Shown here piece by piece: positions 8,735 through 17,005 of a stretch of DNA of 64,000 bases. Position 1 is the stretch's first letter. Each line of letters starts with the position of its first letter. The stretch comes from Sandarakinorhabdus glacialis (GTDB taxonomy: Bacteria; Pseudomonadota; Alphaproteobacteria; Sphingomonadales; Sphingomonadaceae): assembly GCF_014643455.1 (NCBI RefSeq), contig NZ_BMJM01000003.1:184904-248903 (forward strand), in the 5' to 3' direction. Position numbers and translations under genes: made by a program. Below the pieces are notes generated by a model. That model was given only the letters and a program-made list of their open reading frames with translations, searched no databases and was not told the DNA's origin.

Positions 8735-9658
8735 TTACAACAGCTTGATCTCGCGAAGTCGTTCGCGAAGATATTCGTCGGCTGTGATCGGCGGATATTC
8801 AGCCGGCCCACCGGGCATCGTCTCGATCAGGTAATCCGGCGCGAAATGCAGGAAATACGGCGTCGAATACCGCGGCACCGCGGCGCGCTCGGGTGATGGA
8901 TTGACGACGCGGTGGGTCGTCGACGGCAACCGCCCCCCGGTCAGCCGCTGCAGCATGTCGCCGATATTGCACACCAGGGTGCCCTGCGGCGCCGCGATAT
9001 CGTGCCATTCGCCGATCCGCGCCAGCAATTGCAGCCCCGCCTCCTCGGCGCCGAGCAGCAGCGTGATGACATTGATATCCTCATGCGCACCGGCCCGGAT
9101 CGCCCCGGCCTCGGCACCGCTGACCGGCGGGTAATGCAGCAGCCGCAGGATGGAATTCCCATCCGTCACCGGCCCGGCAAAGAATTCCGGCTCGAGCCCG
9201 AGGTGCACCGCAATCGCCCGCAGCATCCGCCGCCCAGCATGATCGAGCGCCGCGTACAGTGCCAGCTGCGCCTCGCGAAAATCGGCGACCTCCGCCGGCC
9301 AGATATTCGCCGGCATGACGCTTTCGAACCGGTGCCCGGCGGGCAGTTCGCGGCCGATGTGCCAGAATTCCTTGAGGTCCGACAGCGCCGCGCCCTTGGC
9401 TGCCTCGATGCCGAACGGCGTCAGCCCGCGCTGGCCCCCGCCGCCCCGGACGACATATTGCGCCTTTACCGCCTCGGGCAGTGCAAACAAGGCCTTGGCC
9501 GTGCCCAGCGCCCGGTCAATCACGCCTTGCGCGATGCCATGCTCGCTGACGACGGCAAATCCGGTGCGCGCAAACGCATCGCCGAACGCATCGGCGGCGG
9601 CGCCAAGGTCGCTATCTACCAGGCGCAGGGGAATCGGCTCGATATCGGCAAGGCTCAT
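8735..9658 (-). CDS. Isopenicillin N synthase-like 2OG-Fe(II) oxygenase
   Basis: A 307-residue enzyme with the DIOX_N plus 2OG-FeII_Oxy layout. The iron triad is visible as HEDINVITLL (His-x-Asp) and a distal His in THRVVNP; the oxoglutarate-binding Arg-x-Ser lies downstream at PRYSTPYF. Substrate is unknown; family members oxidise small organic acids, alkaloids or peptides. ATG 9658 gives MSLADIEPIPLRLV. It lies 43 bp upstream of the phosphatase on the same strand, so the two may be co-transcribed, though no functional link is obvious. Confidence 0.88.
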   Translation of the reverse strand: MSLADIEPIPLRLVDSDLGAAADAFGDAFARTGFAVVSEHGIAQGVIDRALGTAKALFALPEAVKAQYVVRGGGGQRGLTPFGIEAAKGAALSDLKEFWHIGRELPAGHRFESVMPANIWPAEVADFREAQLALYAALDHAGRRMLRAIAVHLGLEPEFFAGPVTDGNSILRLLHYPPVSGAEAGAIRAGAHEDINVITLLLGAEEAGLQLLARIGEWHDIAAPQGTLVCNIGDMLQRLTGGRLPSTTHRVVNPSPERAAVPRYSTPYFLHFAPDYLIETMPGGPAEYPPITADEYLRERLREIKLL

Positions 9659-9817
9659 GCCCGGCTTCTGCCTCAACCGGGCCGACAAGAACAGTGCCGC
9701 ATTTCCCGGCGACAACGCTTGGTGGCATCCCAAACGCGCGTTCCGTGTCCGACGGCACAGCAACGCTGTTGACCGCCCGCGCGCCATCCGACTATAGCGG
9801 CGCCTCACTGGACATTT

Positions 9818-9894
9818 GGCAGCGTAGCTCAGTTGGTGAGAGCGCCGGATTCATAACCCGGAGGTCGGCAGTTCAAATCTGCCCGCTGCTACCA
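9818..9894 (+). tRNA. tRNA-Met (CAT)
   Basis: A 77-nt cloverleaf: acceptor GGCAGCG pairs with CGCTGCT (G-U at the first pair), D-arm TAGCTCAGTTGGTGAGAGC, anticodon loop TTCATAA with anticodon CAT, T-loop GTTCAAAT, encoded CCA. A paired 1-72 position argues for elongator Met rather than initiator. A lysidine-modified tRNA-Ile2 also has a CAT gene anticodon and cannot be fully excluded. Confidence 0.92.
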
Positions 9895-9910
9895 TCGGTG
9901 ACGGATAATC

Positions 9911-10843
9911 ATGGACAAGACTTCGACCTGGTCGCTGGCGATCCACGGCGGCTCGGGGACCATGACCCGGGCCTCGATCGGCGAAGGCCTGGCATTCCGC
10001 GCCGGGCTTGATGCCGCGCTGGTCGCCGGCGCCGCTATCCTGGCAGACGGCGGCAGTGCGCTCGATGCCGTCGAAGCCGCCGTCTGCCGGCTCGAGGATG
10101 ACCCCCAGTTCAACGCCGGCCGCGGCGCAGTTTTCACCGCGGAGGGCCGCAACGAGCTCGACGCCGCGATCATGGACGGCAGCGCGCGCATCGCCGGCGC
10201 CGTCGCCGGGCTGACCCGCACCAAAAACCCGATCGGCGCGGCGCGCGCCGTCATGGAGGGCAGCCCGCACATCTTGCTCGCCCGCGACGGCGCCGACATC
10301 TTCGCGCTCGAACAGGGCCTCGAACAAGTCGAGCCGGCGTATTTCCGCACCGAGGAACGCTGGCAGGCGCTGCAATCGATGAAGGCAGCCGCAGCGCGCG
10401 GCGAGCCGCTGTTCGACAAGAATCTCAAATATGGCACCGTCGGCGCGGTGGCACGCGACAGCGCCGGCAAGCTCGCGGCGGCGACCTCGACCGGCGGGCT
10501 GACCGGCAAGCGCTGGGGTCGCATCGGCGATTCTCCCCTCGTTGGTGCCGGCACCTGGGCCGATGGCGCCGTGGCGATCTCGGCAACAGGCTCGGGCGAG
10601 GATTTCATCCGCATCGGCGCCGCCCACGAGATTTCGGCACGCGTTCGGTTCCTCGGCGAAACCCCGCAGGCCGCAGCATCGACGATCGTTGCCGAACTGA
10701 AGGCGCTCGGCGGCGACGGGGGCCTGATATTCGCCGGGCACGACGGCAGCGTCGGCTGGGCCTTCAACACCCCCGGCATGTACCGCGCCTGCACCGCCGC
10801 CTCCCAAAAGCCTGTGGTGGCCATCTTCGACGACGAAGGTTAA
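9911..10843 (+). CDS. Isoaspartyl peptidase / L-asparaginase (Ntn hydrolase)
   Basis: A 310-residue plant-type asparaginase family member, synthesised as a precursor that self-cleaves before the nucleophilic Thr. The cleavage site is visible as YGTVGAVA near residue 177, followed by SAGKLAAATSTGG and GRIGDSPLVGAGTWAD, the substrate-binding region. It hydrolyses isoaspartyl dipeptides and asparagine in the cytoplasm; no signal peptide is seen. It starts 16 bp after tRNA-Met. Length fits the family (about 300-320). Confidence 0.93.
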   Translation: MDKTSTWSLAIHGGSGTMTRASIGEGLAFRAGLDAALVAGAAILADGGSALDAVEAAVCRLEDDPQFNAGRGAVFTAEGRNELDAAIMDGSARIAGAVAGLTRTKNPIGAARAVMEGSPHILLARDGADIFALEQGLEQVEPAYFRTEERWQALQSMKAAAARGEPLFDKNLKYGTVGAVARDSAGKLAAATSTGGLTGKRWGRIGDSPLVGAGTWADGAVAISATGSGEDFIRIGAAHEISARVRFLGETPQAAASTIVAELKALGGDGGLIFAGHDGSVGWAFNTPGMYRACTAASQKPVVAIFDDEG

Positions 10844-10877
10844 GGTTGCCGCAAACGTCAACCGGAGCGATCTCACG

Positions 10878-11843
10878 ATGACAATGCCCGCCCAGTTCAA
10901 GAACCGGCTTTCGATCCCGGTCATCGGTTCGCCGCTATTCATTATCTCCGGCCCCGAGCTGGTCATGGCGCAATGCCGCGCCGGCATCATCGGCAGCTTT
11001 CCCAGCCTCAACGCCCGGCCCATCGCCCAGTTCGAGGAATGGCTGCAGCGGCTCGACACCGAGCTGACCCCGCAGGACGCTCCCTATGCGGTCAATCTGA
11101 TCGTCCACAAATCGAACGACCGCCTCATGGCCGATCTCGAGCTGTGCGTGAAATACAAGGTGCCGCTGATCATCACCTCATTGGGTGCGCGCTATGACGT
11201 CAACGAGGCCATCCACAGCTATGGCGGCATCGTCATGCACGACGTCATCACCAACGCCTTTGCCCGCAAGGCCGTCGAAAAGGGCGCCGATGGCCTGATC
11301 GCCGTCGCCGCCGGCGCTGGTGGCCACGCCGGCACCATCTCGCCGTTCGCGCTGGTCCAGGAGATCCGCGAATGGTTCGACGGCCCCCTGGCGCTGTCGG
11401 GATCGATGGCGACCGGCGAGTCGGTGCTCGCCGCCGAGGCGCTGGGGGCCGATTTCGGCTATATGGGGTCGGCGTTCATTGCCACCACCGAAGCGCGCGC
11501 CGCGCAGGACTACAAGGACATGATCGTCGGCTCGGTCGCCTCCGACATCGTCTATTCCAACCTGTTCACCGGCGTTCACGGCAATTATTTGCGCCCGTCG
11601 ATCATCCGCGCCGGCATGGACCCCGACGATCTGGCGGTCAGCGACCCGAGCGCCATGAACTTCGGCAGCGGCGGCAATACCGAAGCAAAAGCGTGGAAGG
11701 ACATCTGGGGCTGCGGCCAGGGCATCAACGCCATCAAGGACGTCGTTCCGGCCGCCGACCTTGTGGCGCGGCTGCGGCGTGAATATATGGCCGGCAGGGC
11801 AAGGCTGCTCGGCAACTCCGCCGAAGCCATCGCCGCGGAGTAG
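10878..11843 (+). CDS. Nitronate monooxygenase (NMO/2-nitropropane dioxygenase family)
   Basis: A 321-residue FMN TIM-barrel enzyme that oxidises alkyl nitronates such as propionate-3-nitronate. Family features include an N-terminal LSIPVIGSPLFIISGPELV, AGAGGHAGTISPFALVQEI, LSGSMATGESVLAAEALGA and GYMGSAFIATTEA, forming the phosphate-binding end of the barrel. The start may be 10878 or 10884 (MTM). The gene is followed five bases after its TAG by a tiny membrane ORF, suggesting co-transcription. Confidence 0.9.
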   Translation: MTMPAQFKNRLSIPVIGSPLFIISGPELVMAQCRAGIIGSFPSLNARPIAQFEEWLQRLDTELTPQDAPYAVNLIVHKSNDRLMADLELCVKYKVPLIITSLGARYDVNEAIHSYGGIVMHDVITNAFARKAVEKGADGLIAVAAGAGGHAGTISPFALVQEIREWFDGPLALSGSMATGESVLAAEALGADFGYMGSAFIATTEARAAQDYKDMIVGSVASDIVYSNLFTGVHGNYLRPSIIRAGMDPDDLAVSDPSAMNFGSGGNTEAKAWKDIWGCGQGINAIKDVVPAADLVARLRREYMAGRARLLGNSAEAIAAE

Positions 11844-11848
11844 TCTCG

Positions 11849-11968
11849 ATGACCGCCAACACCGAACTCAGTCGCCGCGGCAAGTTGTTGTGGCTTGCCG
11901 GCGCCGTGCTGCTCGGGCTCGCGAGCCAGTGGTGCATCAACTATGGCGCCTGCGCCGCGCCGGTCTGA
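11849..11968 (+). CDS. Small single-helix membrane protein, 39 residues
   Basis: A 39-residue ORF immediately after nitronate monooxygenase. A polar, basic N-terminus (MTANTELSRRGK) precedes a hydrophobic helix LLWLAGAVLLGLASQW, then CINYGACAAPV with two Cys. Predicted single-pass inner-membrane microprotein. The tight 5-bp spacing suggests translational coupling with the upstream gene. It resembles the 7085 ORF only in layout (basic head, LW-rich helix). Function unknown. Confidence 0.5.
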   Translation: MTANTELSRRGKLLWLAGAVLLGLASQWCINYGACAAPV

Positions 11969-12051
11969 TCGAACCGCATCGGGGTTGACGGAACATAGGT
12001 GCCTGTCGCGCATTGTTGGCCGCACAGGCACGCACGAAAGGCTCCCGCCCC

Positions 12052-12468
12052 ATGGAACTGACTATCGCCGTTGAAATCGTTTGCCGAATCGTCCAGCGCG
12101 CGCGGGAATTCGAAGCACTCATCCCCGATACCGATCCCGACGATGCCTCGGACCCGGTCGACGACGACCAGCTCGACGAGATCGAGGACGACCTCGACGA
12201 GGACGGCAACGAGAACCCCGCCGAAATCGAGCTGCGCGCCATCGTCGACGACCTCGCCGAAGACGAACAGGCCGAAGTCATCGCGCTCGCCATGGTCGGC
12301 CGCGGCACCTTCGAAGCCGATGAATGGGCCGATGCGCTCGATGCCGCCACCGAGGAAATCGATTCAGCCGCCGACTGGATGCTCGGCCAGCCGACCTTCA
12401 GCACCGACCTAGAAGCCGGCCTTGCCGCCTTCGACCTCAGCTGCGACGGCGTCGGCACGCTGGTCTGA
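12052..12468 (+). CDS. DUF3775 domain protein
   Basis: A 138-residue very acidic cytoplasmic protein. The N-terminus MELTIAVEIVCRIVQRAREF and the central segment ELRAIVDDLAEDEQAEVIALAMVGRG, read as two parts, are the recognisable DUF3775 features; a Trp pair (DEWADAL, ADWMLGQP) follows. A run of Asp and Glu at residues 25-60 is notable. No activity is known for the family. ATG 12052 is chosen; an in-frame upstream ATG would add 13 unrelated residues. It is followed by an inverted repeat pair shared with the convergent secF. Confidence 0.85.
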   Translation: MELTIAVEIVCRIVQRAREFEALIPDTDPDDASDPVDDDQLDEIEDDLDEDGNENPAEIELRAIVDDLAEDEQAEVIALAMVGRGTFEADEWADALDAATEEIDSAADWMLGQPTFSTDLEAGLAAFDLSCDGVGTLV

Positions 12469-12490
12469 GGCAGACAGCAACCCCTGAATA

Positions 12491-12570
12491 ACTGTCTTTC
12501 CGGGCTTGACCCGGGACCCAGTTTCTTCTTTGCGCCGATAAAAACTGATCCCGGATCAAGCCCGGGACCA
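12491..12570. repeat. Inverted pair of type 2 palindromic repeats between DUF3775 and secF genes
   Basis: Two facing copies: 12498-12523 (core CCGGGCTTGACCCGGGACCC) and 12542-12569 (core ATCCCGGATCAAGCCCGGGA). Each can fold alone and the two can pair with one another, including AAACTG ends. Lying between convergent genes, the structure could act as a bidirectional transcription stop. A single copy of the type lies at 46922-46955. Confidence 0.8.
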
Positions 12571-12577
12571 AACCAGC

Positions 12578-13519
12578 CTACCGCCGAACCACCCGCTCGG
12601 CATTCGCCACTTCCGGCGCTGCCCGGCTTTTCACGCCCAGCGAAATTAGCAGCGACGACGACACGAAGATCGACGAATACGTGCCGACCACGATCCCGAG
12701 CATCATCGCGGCGGTAAAGCCGAAGATCACATCCGGCCCGAGCAGCAGCATCGACGCCAGTGCGGCCAGCAACGTCACCGACGTCATCACCGTGCGCGGC
12801 AACGTCTCGTTGACCGACAGGTCGATGATCGGCCCGATATCCATGGTGCGGTATTTGCGCAGATTCTCGCGAATACGATCGTCGATGACGACCTTGTCGT
12901 TGAGCGAATAGCCGATGATCGTCAGCACGGCGGCGACGATATTGAGGTCGAACTCGAGCTGTGTCAGCGCAAAGAACCCCAAAGTCACGATGACGTCATG
13001 GACCAGCGCCACCACCGTCGAGACGCCGAAATACCATTCGAAGCGGATCCAGGTGAACAGCGCCACCGCCGCCATCGACAGCAGCACCGCCCAGATCCCC
13101 GATTCGATCAGCTCGGCCGAAACCTTGCCCGAAACCGATTCCGTGCGCCGGAACATCACTTCGCCATAGCCGGATTTCAGGCCGTTCTGGACCTTGGCGA
13201 CGACCTTCTGAACCGCGCCCTGCTCGCCTTCGGGCAGCGGCAGCCGGATCAGGATGTTGCGCGGGCTGCCGAATTCCTGCAGCGCCGAAGTGCCGACGCC
13301 AAGGCTGTCGACCTTGGCGCGCAGGGCGTCGAGCGGCGGCGGCGCCTTGAATTCGACTTCCATGGTCAGGCCGCCGACAAAATCGACGCCCAGGTTGAGC
13401 CCACGCGTATAAAGCAGCGCCAGCGAGCCGAGCGTCAGCGCGATGGTCAGCGCGAACGCGATGAAGCGCGCGCGGACAAAACCGATGTTGGTGTTGTCGG
13501 GAATGATCTTCAACGGCAT
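12578..13519 (-). CDS. secF: Protein translocase subunit SecF
   Basis: A 313-residue inner-membrane RND-type subunit that works with SecD to use the proton motive force in late steps of protein export. The first helix (FIAFALTIALTLGSLALLY) is followed by GLNLGVDFVGGLTMEVEF, a periplasmic P1-like domain, and five more helices after about residue 130, with NDKVVIDDRIRENLR between two of them. The stop lies 16 bp downstream of secD. Third gene of yajC-secD-secF. Confidence 0.96.
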   Translation of the reverse strand: MPLKIIPDNTNIGFVRARFIAFALTIALTLGSLALLYTRGLNLGVDFVGGLTMEVEFKAPPPLDALRAKVDSLGVGTSALQEFGSPRNILIRLPLPEGEQGAVQKVVAKVQNGLKSGYGEVMFRRTESVSGKVSAELIESGIWAVLLSMAAVALFTWIRFEWYFGVSTVVALVHDVIVTLGFFALTQLEFDLNIVAAVLTIIGYSLNDKVVIDDRIRENLRKYRTMDIGPIIDLSVNETLPRTVMTSVTLLAALASMLLLGPDVIFGFTAAMMLGIVVGTYSSIFVSSSLLISLGVKSRAAPEVANAERVVRR

Positions 13520-13535
13520 GCGAAATCCAGTCCCG

Positions 13536-15131
13536 TCATATCACCAGCACCGACGGCCGCGCCTTGAACAGCCAGCGCGACGCCATCAACCGCACCAGCG
13601 TCACCGCGGTGAACACCGATGTCGCGATACCGATCGACAACACCACGGCAAAGCCCTTGATCGGCCCCGACCCGAAGATGAACATGATCACGGCGACGAT
13701 GATATTCAGGCTGTTGGCGTCCCAGATCGTCCGCGTCGCGTCGCGGAAACCGACCTCGACCGAGGGAATGACTCCCCTGCCCTTGCGCTGCTCCTCGCGG
13801 ATGCGCTCGTTGATCAGCACGTTGGCGTCGACCGCGGCCCCGATGGTCAGCACCAGCCCGGCAATACCCGGCAACGTCAGCGTGAAACCCGCTCCCGACA
13901 TCACACCCAGGATGAGGATGACGTTCACGATCAGCGCGATCACCGAATAAACGCCGAACCGGCCATAGACGGTGACCATGATCAGCGAAACCGCGAGCAC
14001 CGCGACGATCGCGGCGATGGTCCCGGCGCGGATCGAATCCGCTCCGAGGTCCGGCCCGACGGTGCGTTCCTCGACGACCTTCAGTTCCACCGGCAGCTTG
14101 CCGGACCGCAGCAGGATCGCCAGCTCATTGGCGGTCGCGACCGTGTAGCTGCCCGAAATAATGCCCGATCCGCCAAGGATCGGCTCGTTGATGTTCGGCG
14201 CCGAGATTACCTTGCCGTCGAGCACGATGGCGAACGGCTTGCCGACATTGTCGCGCGTCGCCTGGGCAAACCGCCGTCCACCCGTCGAATCGAACCGGAA
14301 ACTCACCGCCGGCGAGCCGTTCTGGTCCTGGCTCACCTGCGAATCGACGAGCTGGTCGCCATTGATGATCGCCCGGCGCCGCACCGCGATCGACCCGCCA
14401 TCGAGCATCGGCAATATCTGGCTGCCCGGAGGGGCCCGGCCGGCAGCGACTTCGGCCGCATCCGCATTGACGTCGACCAGCTTGAATTCGAGCTTGGCGG
14501 TCTTGCCGAGCAACGCCTTCAGCGCCGCCGGATCCTGCAACCCCGGCACCTGCACGACAATGCGGTTCTGGCCCTGCCGAACGATCGTCGGCTCCCGCGT
14601 CCCCAGTTCATCGATGCGCTTGCGAATGACTTCGACCGCTTGCGCCATGGCATTGTCGATCGACGCCGCCACGCCGGCATCGGTTTCAGTCAGCACGATG
14701 CGGCTGTCGCCCGCTACCGTCACTTCGACATCGCGCGCCCCGCCAAGTCCGCCGATCGGCTGGGTAACCTTGCGCAGCGCCTCAACCGCGGCATCGATCC
14801 GCGCCGGGTCGGTCACTACCAGGCTCAATTGCCCGCCCGACGTCGACATGTCGGTAAACGCCACCGCCCCGCCCGGCACCTGCCGCAATTCGCTGCGCAC
14901 GGTCTCCTCGAGCGTCTCGAGCTTGGTCTTGCGAACGTCGTCGGTCGACGCCTCGAGCATCAAATGCGAGCCGCCACGCAGATCGAGCCCGAGGCTCAAC
15001 TGCTTCGACGGCACCCACGACGGCAGGCTCGCCGCCTGTTGTTCGGTCAGGAAATTCGGCGCGGCAAACAGGAACCCGAAGAAGATCGTCGCTGCGATCG
15101 ACCAGACTTTCCACTGCGGAAAATCGAGCAA
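13536..15131 (-). CDS. secD: Protein translocase subunit SecD
   Basis: A 531-residue inner-membrane RND subunit. The N-terminal helix is followed by KQLSLGLDLRGGSHLMLEA, a large periplasmic domain (about residues 50-330) and a C-terminal helix bundle containing AAVDANVLINERIREE, the conserved proton-relay region. Length is typical of alphaproteobacterial SecD and shorter than the 615 residues of E. coli. The stop lies just upstream of secF and the start lies 5 bp after the yajC stop, so the three form one transcript. Confidence 0.96.
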   Translation of the reverse strand: MLDFPQWKVWSIAATIFFGFLFAAPNFLTEQQAASLPSWVPSKQLSLGLDLRGGSHLMLEASTDDVRKTKLETLEETVRSELRQVPGGAVAFTDMSTSGGQLSLVVTDPARIDAAVEALRKVTQPIGGLGGARDVEVTVAGDSRIVLTETDAGVAASIDNAMAQAVEVIRKRIDELGTREPTIVRQGQNRIVVQVPGLQDPAALKALLGKTAKLEFKLVDVNADAAEVAAGRAPPGSQILPMLDGGSIAVRRRAIINGDQLVDSQVSQDQNGSPAVSFRFDSTGGRRFAQATRDNVGKPFAIVLDGKVISAPNINEPILGGSGIISGSYTVATANELAILLRSGKLPVELKVVEERTVGPDLGADSIRAGTIAAIVAVLAVSLIMVTVYGRFGVYSVIALIVNVILILGVMSGAGFTLTLPGIAGLVLTIGAAVDANVLINERIREEQRKGRGVIPSVEVGFRDATRTIWDANSLNIIVAVIMFIFGSGPIKGFAVVLSIGIATSVFTAVTLVRLMASRWLFKARPSVLVI

Positions 15132-15136
15132 GGCGC

Positions 15137-15484
15137 TTACGCCCTGACGTCGTTGGCAGCGGCCGGAAGCGTCTTGGTGCGCACGTCCGAAAGCGTGCCC
15201 TTGAGCGCGCGGACCTTGACCTGCGGCGACAGCTCGATCTCGATCTCGCCGTCGTTGACGCGGATGACCTTGCCGATCAGCCCGCCGCCGGTAACGACTT
15301 CATCGCCCTTTTTCACGGCTTCGATCATCGCCCGGTGGTCCTTGGCGCGCCGTTGCTGCGGCCGGATCATCAGGAAATAGAAGATCGCGAAGATGGCGAT
15401 ATACGGGACAAAGGCGATCAGGCCCGCAAGGGCGCCGCCGCCTGCAGCACCTGCCGCTTGAGCATAGGCCGGGGATGCAAACAT
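15137..15484 (-). CDS. yajC: Preprotein translocase accessory subunit YajC
   Basis: A 115-residue single-pass membrane protein. The helix around residues 25-43 (IAFVPYIAIFAIFYFLMIRP) is followed by QQRRAKDHRAMIEAVKKGDEVVTGGGLIGKV, shown as the typical YajC QQKR and GD-V-T-GGLIG pattern. It associates with SecDF in the inner membrane. First gene of the operon; promoter expected in 15485-15600, where no convincing sigma-70 hexamers could be fixed by eye. Confidence 0.95.
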   Translation of the reverse strand: MFASPAYAQAAGAAGGGALAGLIAFVPYIAIFAIFYFLMIRPQQRRAKDHRAMIEAVKKGDEVVTGGGLIGKVIRVNDGEIEIELSPQVKVRALKGTLSDVRTKTLPAAANDVRA

Positions 15485-15650
15485 CGGTTCAGGCTTTCGT
15501 GGGGGTCCTGGCCAAGGGACCGTTCATGTCAAGCTGCGCGCTCTAGCTTGTCGAGACGCAAGGTGCAACGGCCGGTACACCCCGCCATCATATGTGATGC
15601 AGCTGTAACAATTCAATGCAACTAACCACCAAGGGCGGCGTTTCGTCCAC

Positions 15651-15696
15651 GTCGCGGTCACAACGCGCATTCGAACTGCCGCGTTGTGACCGCGAC
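15651..15696. repeat. 17-bp perfect inverted repeat (hairpin)
   Basis: The arms at 15651-15667 and 15680-15696 (GTCGCGGTCACAACGCG and its exact complement) flank a 12-base loop. It starts 15 bp downstream of the stop of the small minus-strand gene at 15712-15963. There is no T-run on either side, so it may be a Rho-dependent end, a 3' mRNA stabiliser or a protein-binding site. Confidence 0.75.
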
Positions 15697-15711
15697 AACC
15701 TTGCATCGGTA

Positions 15712-15963
15712 TCAATGCTGACGGCCCCGGTAGACGCCATCCGCGTTCCAGCCGCCGATGACATGTTCGAACTGCTGCCCATCGCGTACATTGTCGTTCC
15801 GATGCACGCGGCTTATCGTCCCGTCGCTATATTCGCGGTGGATCGAATGGCTGCGCTGGAATTGCTCGCCCTGGCGCCGCGATTGGTCGGCATACCGATC
15901 GGCCTCGGTCTGGAACCGACGATTGGTAGCCTGTCCGACAACCGTTGGTGGCTGCGATGCCAT
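15712..15963 (-). CDS. Small hydrophilic protein of unknown function, 83 residues
   Basis: An 83-residue ORF rich in Arg, Gln, Asp and His, with no hydrophobic segment or Cys. The middle part (REYSDGTISRVHRNDN, then VRDGQQFEHVIGGWNADG) suggests a short beta-containing fold. Support for coding: an excellent ribosome site (GGGGAG about 8 bases before ATG), a codon pattern free of rare codons, and a strong hairpin just past the stop. A 153-residue reading on the other strand has no ribosome site and was rejected. I do not recognise a family. Confidence 0.55.
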   Translation of the reverse strand: MASQPPTVVGQATNRRFQTEADRYADQSRRQGEQFQRSHSIHREYSDGTISRVHRNDNVRDGQQFEHVIGGWNADGVYRGRQH

Positions 15964-16073
15964 CTTGTTTCTCCCCTGCTTCTATTAATTAACCGACCTT
16001 ACATTGTAACACTATCGAAACGGTTTATGCGCGTGCTGGTGCCAATACGCGATTTTATGTCTAGACACCCGGC

Positions 16074-16904
16074 ATGACCGACCCCCTGCTCCGCATCGCC
16101 GCCGCCCTCGAGCGCCTGTCGCCGCCCATCACCGACGCCGATCCCGCCCATGGCCACTGGTTCGTCTGGACCGCCGCTGGCCTCGCCGCCGTACCGCCGC
16201 CGCGCAGCGCGCCCCTCGCGCTCTATGCCGGCGTCGACACCCAGCGCGCCAACCTCCTCGAAAACGCCCGCCGCCACGCCGCCGGCCTGCCTGCCCATGA
16301 CGTCCTGCTCTGGGGCGCCCGCGGCATGGGCAAAAGCTCGCTCGTCCGCGCTGTGCACGCCAGCCTCGCCGCCGACAACGAACACATCGCACTCGTCCAG
16401 GTCGCCCAGCCCGATCTCGAGACCCTGCCCCGCCTCTTCACCCGCCTCGCCGCGACGGACCGCCGCTTCACCATCTTTCTCGACGACCTGTCGCTCGACG
16501 GCGACGACGGCAAGGTCCACGCCCTGCGCTCGCTGCTCGACGGCGGCGTCATGGCGCGCCCCGAGCACATCCGGCTCGCGGTCACCTCGAACCGCCGCAA
16601 CCTCGTGCCGCGCAGCATGGCCGAGAACGACGCCCACCCTGACGCAAACGCCGTCAACATGCGTGACGTCACCGACGATCGCCTCGCGCTCGCCGACCGC
16701 TTCGGGCTGCGGCTCGGCTTTCACAATTGCGACCAGCCGACCTACCTGGCGATCTGCCGCAACTATGCCGGCGCGCTCGGCCTGCCCTTCGACCCGCACG
16801 CCGCCCTGGCCTGGGCTACCGGCCGCGGCGCCCGTTCGGGCCGTGTCGCCTGGCAGTTCTCCGTCGAGACCGCCGGTGCCGCCGGGCGCCAGATCAATCT
16901 CTGA
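16074..16904 (+). CDS. DUF815-family P-loop ATPase
   Basis: A 276-residue AAA-like ATP-binding protein. Walker A is WGARGMGKSSLVRA at about residue 83, Walker B is FTIFLDDLSLDGDD near residue 138, and VTSNRRNLVPRSMAEN is the sensor-like motif typical of DUF815. The family is widespread in proteobacteria without a settled role. The C-terminus ends in GRVAWQFSVETAGAAGRQ. It is transcribed away from yajC-secDF. Cytoplasmic; no transmembrane segment. Confidence 0.88.
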   Translation: MTDPLLRIAAALERLSPPITDADPAHGHWFVWTAAGLAAVPPPRSAPLALYAGVDTQRANLLENARRHAAGLPAHDVLLWGARGMGKSSLVRAVHASLAADNEHIALVQVAQPDLETLPRLFTRLAATDRRFTIFLDDLSLDGDDGKVHALRSLLDGGVMARPEHIRLAVTSNRRNLVPRSMAENDAHPDANAVNMRDVTDDRLALADRFGLRLGFHNCDQPTYLAICRNYAGALGLPFDPHAALAWATGRGARSGRVAWQFSVETAGAAGRQINL

Positions 16905-17005
16905 CACCGCCGCCGGGCGACGCATTCAATTGTATCCCTCTCGACAAGCTCCTTGCGCAAGCGCATCAACGCGGCAATTCGTTGCCGGTCCCGGGGAGAC
17001 CATCG

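Noticed and set aside
13443..15380. 645-residue plus-strand open frame opposite secD and secF
   Set aside because: It is a GC-rich shadow of highly conserved minus-strand genes, with Arg/His-rich low-complexity translation and no ribosome site.
15616..16077. 153-residue plus-strand open frame
   Set aside because: It spans the 17-bp hairpin and overlaps the better supported minus-strand 83-residue gene; no ribosome site.
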